DNA of 64,000 bases from Sporosarcina globispora (GTDB taxonomy: Bacteria > Bacillota > Bacilli > Bacillales > Cytobacillaceae), in NCBI RefSeq assembly GCF_001274725.1, contig NZ_LGUF01000007.1:443957-507956 (forward strand), in the 5' to 3' direction. The translations under genes and the position numbers were made by a program. The notes under the pieces were generated by a model. That model was not told the origin of the DNA. It worked only from the letters and a program-made list of their open reading frames with translations, and searched no databases. Shown piece by piece: positions 58,504 through 64,000 of this stretch. Positions within the stretch are counted from its first letter, which is position 1, and each line of letters begins with the position of its first letter.

Positions 58504-59883
58504 TTATCCCCCTAACGCAGCCTTTAATGCTTCACCGACAGAACTTACTCCGATAAGTTCAATTCCTCCCGGTGCGCTCCAGCCGCCAAGATTGTTAGCC
58601 GGCAGGATGACCCGCTCAAAGCCCAGCTTGGCTGCCTCCTGGACTCTTTGTTCTATTCTTGACACTCTCCTGACCTCGCCAGTGAGCCCTACTTCCCCAA
58701 TAATGCAGTCTGTTGCCTTTGTTGGCTTATCCCGAAAACTTGACGCAATGCTGACAGCAATGGCCAAATCAATTGCCGGTTCATCGAGCTTCACTCCGCC
58801 AGCCACTTTTAGGTAGGCATCCTGATTTTGCAGGAGCATCCCAACCCGCTTTTCCAAAACCGCCATCAGGAGCGGAACACGGTTATGATCAATTCCTGTC
58901 GCCATTCTCCTTGGATTTCCAAAGCTTGTCGGGGAAATCAGTGCCTGAATTTCAACGAGAACTGGCCTTGTTCCTTCCATGGAAGCAACTACCGTTGAAC
59001 CTGCAGCTCCCTGTGACCGCTCTTCCAGAAAAATCTCTGACGGATTGGCCACTTCCTCAAGCCCAAATTCCTTCATTTCAAAAATACCCATTTCATTTGT
59101 TGATCCGAACCTGTTTTTCACCGCACGCAAAATCCGGTATGTATGATGGCGTTCACCTTCAAAATACAAAACTGTATCTACCATATGCTCGAGCAGTCTT
59201 GGACCCGCAATAGAGCCTTCCTTTGTAACATGCCCTACGATAAAAATGGCAATTCCCTTCGTTTTGCCGATGCGCATTAGCTCAGCGGTACATTCCCGAA
59301 CCTGAGAAACACTGCCTGGGGCCGATGTCACTTCCGGATGAAAAATCGTCTGAATGGAGTCAATAATGACAAAGTCTGGATTCACTGAATCAATCGTTCT
59401 GCTGATTTCATCAAGGCTTGTTTCCGAGTAAACAAGCAGGCTATCTGAAGAAACACCTAAGCGGTCAGCCCGCAGCTTCGTCTGGCGCATCGATTCTTCC
59501 CCTGATATATAGAGAACAGAATGTTTCCTGTTCGCCAGCTGTGATGACACTTGAAGAAGAAGCGTCGATTTCCCGATGCCTGGATCTCCCCCTATTAGAA
59601 CAAGGGAGCCTCTTACAATTCCGCCTCCAAGGACACGGTTTAATTCTTTTAAATCGGTATGAATACGGGGTTCGCTGACTGTCTCAATGGATGTAATCGG
59701 TGTAGCTTTCGCTGCTATTGCTGAGCCCTGTGAATGAGCAAATGCCCCTCTTCTTGTCGAGGCCGGCTTTTCCACCTCTTCCACCATCGTATTCCATTGT
59801 CCGCACCCCGGACATTTCCCCATCCATTTCGGTGATTCATAGCCGCATTCCTGGCACATGAATTTCGTTTTTCTTTTAGCCAT
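58504..59883 (-). CDS. radA: DNA repair protein RadA
   Basis: RadA is a RecA-like ATPase that helps branch migration. The 459-residue form [20 protein letters not shown] has a four-Cys zinc finger (CQEC...CPGC), Walker [10 protein letters not shown], the family motif [15 protein letters not shown] and a Lon-like C-terminus. The ATG at 59883 follows gaggag; codons upstream are not family sequence. Confidence 0.97.
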   Translation of the reverse strand: MAKRKTKFMCQECGYESPKWMGKCPGCGQWNTMVEEVEKPASTRRGAFAHSQGSAIAAKATPITSIETVSEPRIHTDLKELNRVLGGGIVRGSLVLIGGDPGIGKSTLLLQVSSQLANRKHSVLYISGEESMRQTKLRADRLGVSSDSLLVYSETSLDEISRTIDSVNPDFVIIDSIQTIFHPEVTSAPGSVSQVRECTAELMRIGKTKGIAIFIVGHVTKEGSIAGPRLLEHMVDTVLYFEGERHHTYRILRAVKNRFGSTNEMGIFEMKEFGLEEVANPSEIFLEERSQGAAGSTVVASMEGTRPVLVEIQALISPTSFGNPRRMATGIDHNRVPLLMAVLEKRVGMLLQNQDAYLKVAGGVKLDEPAIDLAIAVSIASSFRDKPTKATDCIIGEVGLTGEVRRVSRIEQRVQEAAKLGFERVILPANNLGGWSAPGGIELIGVSSVGEALKAALGG

Positions 59884-60104
59884 ACTTCTTCTCCTCTCTG
59901 TTCCAGCCGCCATAAAGGAAATCTTAAATATTACCGGCCTTGCATGAAAGAACCAGTGATGACAGAAGTACGGTTTACTTCCTATTCCCTTTTCCAACGG
60001 GTCTTAAAATGTTTTGTCCTGATATCTTTTTCTCTCTTAAAATTAACATAAAACGGGAGAATAAACCTCTTTTAAGGCTGTGAATATGAAATGGCTGGAA
60101 AAGT

Positions 60105-60145
60105 GCAAAAAGGTACACGTATAACAGGGACGTGTACCTTTTTGC
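60105..60145 (-). terminator. Strong terminator after clpC
   Basis: GCAAAAAGGTACACGT-ataacaggg-ACGTGTACCTTTTTGC is a perfect 16-bp stem in the 301-base gap between clpC and radA. The rest of the gap shows no gene; a radA promoter was not resolved. Confidence 0.88.
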
Positions 60146-60184
60146 TGTGTAAAATCTTTTGATGTTATTAGGGTTTGTTAAACC

Positions 60185-62635
60185 TTATTTCTGAAGGTTT
60201 GCTGTTCCGCTTGGTTCAGCCGTTTTTACTACAAATTCTCCTTCTTTCACATCGATTACCACGCTTTGCCCGGTTAGGACTGTTCCTTTTAACAGCTCCT
60301 CCGATAAGCGGTCTTCAATATGCTTTTGAATCGCCCGGCGTAGCGGACGTGCTCCGTACTCAGGATCATAACCCTCAACCGAGATTTTTTCTTTGGCTTC
60401 ATCTGTCAATTCCAGGGTAATATCCTGTTCCTTCAATCGTTTCGTTAAGATGTCAGACATAAGCGTAACAATTTCCTGAAGATGCTTCTTCTCCAATGCA
60501 TGGAAAACGATAATTTCATCGATACGGTTCAGGAATTCCGGACGGAAGGACTTCTTCATTTCCTCCATTACTTTTCCTTTCATATCTTTGTAATCCTGTT
60601 CCCCATCCTGAATGTTAAAGCCAACGTATTTATTTCGCTTCAGTGCTTCAGCACCTACGTTGGATGTCATAATCAGAACGGTATTGCGGAAATCAACGGT
60701 TCTTCCTTTGGAATCTGTTAGCCTTCCGTCTTCCAATACCTGTAAAAGGATGTTGAAGACATCCGGATGAGCCTTTTCAATTTCATCCAGAAGCACAACA
60801 GAATATGGTTTTCTGCGGACTTTTTCAGTTAACTGACCGCCTTCTTCATACCCTACATAACCCGGAGGCGAACCTACCAGACGGGATGTAGAGTGCTTCT
60901 CCATGTATTCAGACATATCGATGCGGATCATCGCATCCTCATCACCGAACATTGCTTCTGCTAATGCACGCGCTAATTCTGTTTTACCTACCCCTGTCGG
61001 ACCAAGGAATACAAAGGAGCCAATAGGACGCTTTGGATCTTTAAGGCCTGCACGGGCACGGCGTACAGCTTTTGAAATGGCCTTAACAGCTTCTTCCTGA
61101 CCGATTACACGGGAATGAAGAATTTCTTCCAGATTAAGAAGCTTTTCTGTTTCTGTTTGGGCCAGCTTCGATACAGGAATTCCGGTCCAGCTTGCCACCA
61201 CATTGGCAATGTCCTCAACCGTCACTTCACTGTTCTCTTTGCCCTGCTTCTCTTTCCAGGTTTTTTTCGTTTCTTCCAGCTGTTCACGCAGGCGCTGCTC
61301 CGTATCTCTTAAGGAAGCCGCTTTTTCAAACTCCTGGCTTTGAACTGCAGCATCTTTTTCTTTCCTTACATCCTCCAGCTTAACCTCCAGCTCTTTCAGA
61401 TTGGGAGGTGTGGTATAAGAACGAAGTCGTACTTTTGAACCTGCTTCATCAATTAAATCAATCGCTTTATCCGGAAGGAAGCGGTCTGAAATGTAGCGGT
61501 CAGATAGCTTTACAGCCGCTTCAATCGCAGCATCTGTAATCGTTACGCGGTGGTGAGCCTCGTAACGGTCGCGCAGCCCCTTAAGGATTTGGACAGATTC
61601 TTCTGCAGTCGGCTCATCAACCGTAATAGGCTGGAATCTTCTTTCAAGTGCCGCATCCTTTTCAATATATTTTCTGTACTCATCAAGTGTAGTTGCACCA
61701 ATACACTGAAGTTCACCGCGTGCAAGAGATGGCTTTAAGATATTTGAAGCATCGATTGCACCTTCTGCTCCGCCTGCACCTATTAATGTATGAAGCTCGT
61801 CAATAAATAAGATGATGTTTCCTGCCTGCCTGATTTCGTCCATTACCTTCTTCAAGCGGTCCTCGAACTCACCGCGATACTTTGTTCCAGCAACTACGGT
61901 ACCCATATCAAGCGTCATAACCCTTTTATCACGAAGAGTCTCAGGCACTTCATTATTAATGATCTGCTGTGCCAAGCCTTCTGCAATGGCTGTTTTACCT
62001 ACCCCAGGCTCCCCAATTAGAACAGGGTTGTTTTTCGTCCTTCGGCTTAACACTTCGATTACACGCTGAATTTCTTTGCTTCGTCCAATAACCGGATCAA
62101 GGCTTCCTTCTCTAGCAATCGCAGTCAAGTCACGCGCCAGCCCATCCAGTGTCGGTGTATTCGCATTGACAGCGGAACCTCCCTGATGGCTGCTGGACTC
62201 ATTGCTTCCTAAAAGCTGAAGCACTTGCTGGCGAGCTTTATTGAGGCTGACTCCAAGGTTGTTCAGGACTCTGGCTGCAACGCCTTCACCCTCACGGATC
62301 AGGCCAAGCAGGATATGCTCTGTTCCTACATAAGAATGGCCAAGCTTCCTTGCTTCGTCCATGGAAAGTTCAATGACTTTCTTGGCACGCGGTGTATAAT
62401 GAATGGTCTGGGAAGCATCCTGCCCCCTGCCTATTAAATTCTCAACCTCTTTTTGGATCTTATCAGAGCCGAGGCCTAATGCATATAGAGCTTTTGCGGC
62501 AATGCCTTCACCTTCGCGTACAAGCCCCAGCAGAATATGCTCTGTTCCGATGTTATTATGTCCTAAACGGATTGCTTCCTCCTGTGCTAAAGCCAATACT
62601 TTTTGAGCTCTTTCCGTAAATCGTCCGAACATCAT
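60185..62635 (-). CDS. clpC: ATP-dependent Clp protease ATP-binding subunit ClpC
   Basis: ClpC unfolds substrates for ClpP and works with MecA and McsB adaptors. The 816-residue protein has two N-terminal Clp repeats, AAA+ domain 1 ([16 protein letters not shown]), a middle coiled-coil domain with a UVR-like segment ([18 protein letters not shown]), and AAA+ domain 2 ([18 protein letters not shown]). The ClpP-binding loop VGFNIQDG region is normal. The start follows gggagg. Confidence 0.98.
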   Translation of the reverse strand: MMFGRFTERAQKVLALAQEEAIRLGHNNIGTEHILLGLVREGEGIAAKALYALGLGSDKIQKEVENLIGRGQDASQTIHYTPRAKKVIELSMDEARKLGHSYVGTEHILLGLIREGEGVAARVLNNLGVSLNKARQQVLQLLGSNESSSHQGGSAVNANTPTLDGLARDLTAIAREGSLDPVIGRSKEIQRVIEVLSRRTKNNPVLIGEPGVGKTAIAEGLAQQIINNEVPETLRDKRVMTLDMGTVVAGTKYRGEFEDRLKKVMDEIRQAGNIILFIDELHTLIGAGGAEGAIDASNILKPSLARGELQCIGATTLDEYRKYIEKDAALERRFQPITVDEPTAEESVQILKGLRDRYEAHHRVTITDAAIEAAVKLSDRYISDRFLPDKAIDLIDEAGSKVRLRSYTTPPNLKELEVKLEDVRKEKDAAVQSQEFEKAASLRDTEQRLREQLEETKKTWKEKQGKENSEVTVEDIANVVASWTGIPVSKLAQTETEKLLNLEEILHSRVIGQEEAVKAISKAVRRARAGLKDPKRPIGSFVFLGPTGVGKTELARALAEAMFGDEDAMIRIDMSEYMEKHSTSRLVGSPPGYVGYEEGGQLTEKVRRKPYSVVLLDEIEKAHPDVFNILLQVLEDGRLTDSKGRTVDFRNTVLIMTSNVGAEALKRNKYVGFNIQDGEQDYKDMKGKVMEEMKKSFRPEFLNRIDEIIVFHALEKKHLQEIVTLMSDILTKRLKEQDITLELTDEAKEKISVEGYDPEYGARPLRRAIQKHIEDRLSEELLKGTVLTGQSVVIDVKEGEFVVKTAEPSGTANLQK

Positions 62636-62639
62636 ATTT

Positions 62640-63719
62640 TCATCCTCCCAACTCTTGATCTTCCATTTTTAATCTTTCCCTAATTAATGAAGCCCTGCGG
62701 ATATCGCGTTCATGCGGCCTAAGCGGCCCGCCTGCATATTGCTGCAGGAAGCCGGGCTGTGTCAGGATCATCAGCTCATTCAATATATTTTTTGATATGT
62801 TTTTGATGTACTGCATATCAATCCCCAGGCGAACATCAGACAAGCATTGTGCTGCTTCCTTTGATTCAATGATCCGGCTATTTGATAAAATGCCATAAGA
62901 GCGGAAGACTCTGTCTTCTAATTGTATGTTAGAAGTCTTTGCTAATGCTTCCCTTGCCGATCTTTCCTGAGAAATCAGCTGACTGACAACGCTTTTCAGA
63001 TCCTCTACGATATCCTCTTCTGATTTTCCGAGAGTGATCTGATTTGAAACTTGAAAGATGTTACCTAAAGCTTCGCTGCCTTCCCCGTAAATTCCTCTAA
63101 CAACTAAACCAAGCTGGTTAATTGCCGGAATAATCCGGTTCATTTGCTGGGTAAGAATGAGGCCTGGCAAATGCATCATAACGGATGCCCTCAGCCCTGT
63201 TCCTACATTTGTCGGGCAGCTAGTTAAAAAGCCGATATTTTCATCAAATGCAAAATCGGCATCTTCCTCCAGCCAATCATCAATTTCATTCGCCATACTT
63301 AAGGCTTCAGAAAGCTGAAACCCCGGAAACAGGCATTGAATCCTTATATGGTCTTCTTCATTAATCATGATGCTGACTTCTTCATTTTCAGAAAGAAGAC
63401 AGGCACCATAAGTTGAATTCTCAGCAAGATGGGGACTGATCAGATGTTTTTCCATCAGCACTCTTTTTTGAAGCGGCTGAAGGTTATCCATTAATAAAAG
63501 CTCCATTTGCCCCATTTTAGAAAAAGAAGAATGCTCCACCCTTGCCTTTATTTTTTCAATGACCGCTTCTGCTTCTTCATTTGAAAACAAAGTAGGGAAT
63601 TTATATTGCTTTATATTGCGGGCGAGCCTGATGCGTGAACTTAATACAATATCCGAATCAGGGCCTTCCGCACTCATCCAGGAGCTAATAGCTTGATTCA
63701 TGAAACGTTCCAGCGACAA
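62640..63719 (-). CDS. mcsB: Protein arginine kinase McsB
   Basis: McsB phosphorylates arginine residues, marking proteins for ClpCP. The 359-residue protein is related to phosphagen kinases: IRLARN near the N-terminus and [20 protein letters not shown] carrying the conserved Cys. The start is a TTG at 63719 with ggaggggag before it. It is two bases after mcsA. Confidence 0.97.
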   Translation of the reverse strand: MSLERFMNQAISSWMSAEGPDSDIVLSSRIRLARNIKQYKFPTLFSNEEAEAVIEKIKARVEHSSFSKMGQMELLLMDNLQPLQKRVLMEKHLISPHLAENSTYGACLLSENEEVSIMINEEDHIRIQCLFPGFQLSEALSMANEIDDWLEEDADFAFDENIGFLTSCPTNVGTGLRASVMMHLPGLILTQQMNRIIPAINQLGLVVRGIYGEGSEALGNIFQVSNQITLGKSEEDIVEDLKSVVSQLISQERSAREALAKTSNIQLEDRVFRSYGILSNSRIIESKEAAQCLSDVRLGIDMQYIKNISKNILNELMILTQPGFLQQYAGGPLRPHERDIRRASLIRERLKMEDQELGG

Positions 63720-63721
63720 GC

Positions 63722-64000
63722 CTACTCCCCTCCCTTTTGATCGGCATTGAGCTGTTTTTCCAGTTTCCTTATTTCATCCCTTAATTCTGCCGCTCTCTCA
63801 AACTCTTCTTTAGCAATCATGTCTTTTAAATTATTTTTTAATTCATCCATATTTCTTCGCAAGTGAATGGTTCCCCCGATTCGTGCAGGAATTTTCCCGC
63901 TATGAGAGGAATTCCCGCTGTGGAGCCTTCTAAGAATAGGATTCAATTGTTCTTTAAAAGTCTCATAGCAGCTGGCGCAACCAAATCGGCCTACTTTAAT
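63722..64000 (-). CDS. mcsA: McsA, activator of McsB, C-terminal part (runs off the window)
   Basis: The minus-strand frame enters at position 64000 with [20 protein letters not shown], including a CxxC zinc motif, and ends with a UVR domain ([20 protein letters not shown]). McsA activates McsB and CtsR control. The N-terminal part with a second zinc site lies outside, as does ctsR. Confidence 0.95.
   Translation of the reverse strand: MKVGRFGCASCYETFKEQLNPILRRLHSGNSSHSGKIPARIGGTIHLRRNMDELKNNLKDMIAKEEFERAAELRDEIRKLEKQLNADQKGGE

Overview
The window is chromosomal DNA of a Bacillaceae bacterium (low-GC Gram-positive). This rests on gene order and protein sequence: mcsA-mcsB-clpC-radA-disA-yacL-ispD-ispF-gltX-cysE-cysS-mrnC-rlmB-rae1-sigH-rpmG-secE-nusG-rplKA-rplJL-ybxB-rpoBC-rplGB-rpsLG-fusA-tuf, then the S10/spc/alpha ribosomal clusters, ecfA1A2T-truA and rplM-rpsI, all in the Bacillus subtilis order. 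A Cytobacillus/Mesobacillus-like genus is possible but I cannot fix it. Nearly every gene is on the minus strand, so transcription runs from position 64000 towards position 1.

From the high-coordinate end: protein quality control and stress (mcsA partial, mcsB, clpC, radA, disA); a PIN-TRAM protein and isoprenoid genes (yacL, ispD, ispF); aminoacyl-tRNA synthetases and cysteine biosynthesis behind a cysteine T-box (gltX, cysE, cysS); RNA processing (mrnC, rlmB, rae1); sigH; then the transcription and translation block from secE/nusG to rpsI. Leader RNAs are visible before rplJ (L10 leader), cysE (T-box) and rplM (L13 leader). Good sigma-A promoters are visible before rpsJ (two in tandem), rplGB, rplM, sigH and yacL.

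The unusual part is about 4.7-10.5 kb. The last 64 bp of rpsI are duplicated, with one mismatch, at 5545-5608 and 10466-10529, and two further decayed copies of the rpsI end or its terminator lie at 4765-4830 and 9698-9730. Two broken tyrosine recombinases, both related to each other, sit at the rpsI-proximal side. I read this as a decayed integrative element, or tandem elements, that used the 3' end of rpsI as attachment site. Its cargo is a three-gene encapsulin iron-storage operon of the IMEF type: ferritin-like cargo with a C-terminal targeting peptide, encapsulin shell, and a 2Fe-2S ferredoxin carrying the same FTVGSL targeting motif at its N-terminus. A convergent unknown gene has a Fur-box-like sequence overlapping its promoter. 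Three further small unrecognised genes and a helically phased repeat array lie in or beside the island.

Below the island come a short kinase-like gene, an unrecognised gene, and a proline biosynthesis cluster (proI, proB, proA) in which proB carries an apparent one-base frameshift. The start of ybaK lies at the window edge. A family of dispersed intergenic repeats with the ends aaagcgga...gctagaca occurs several times across the window.
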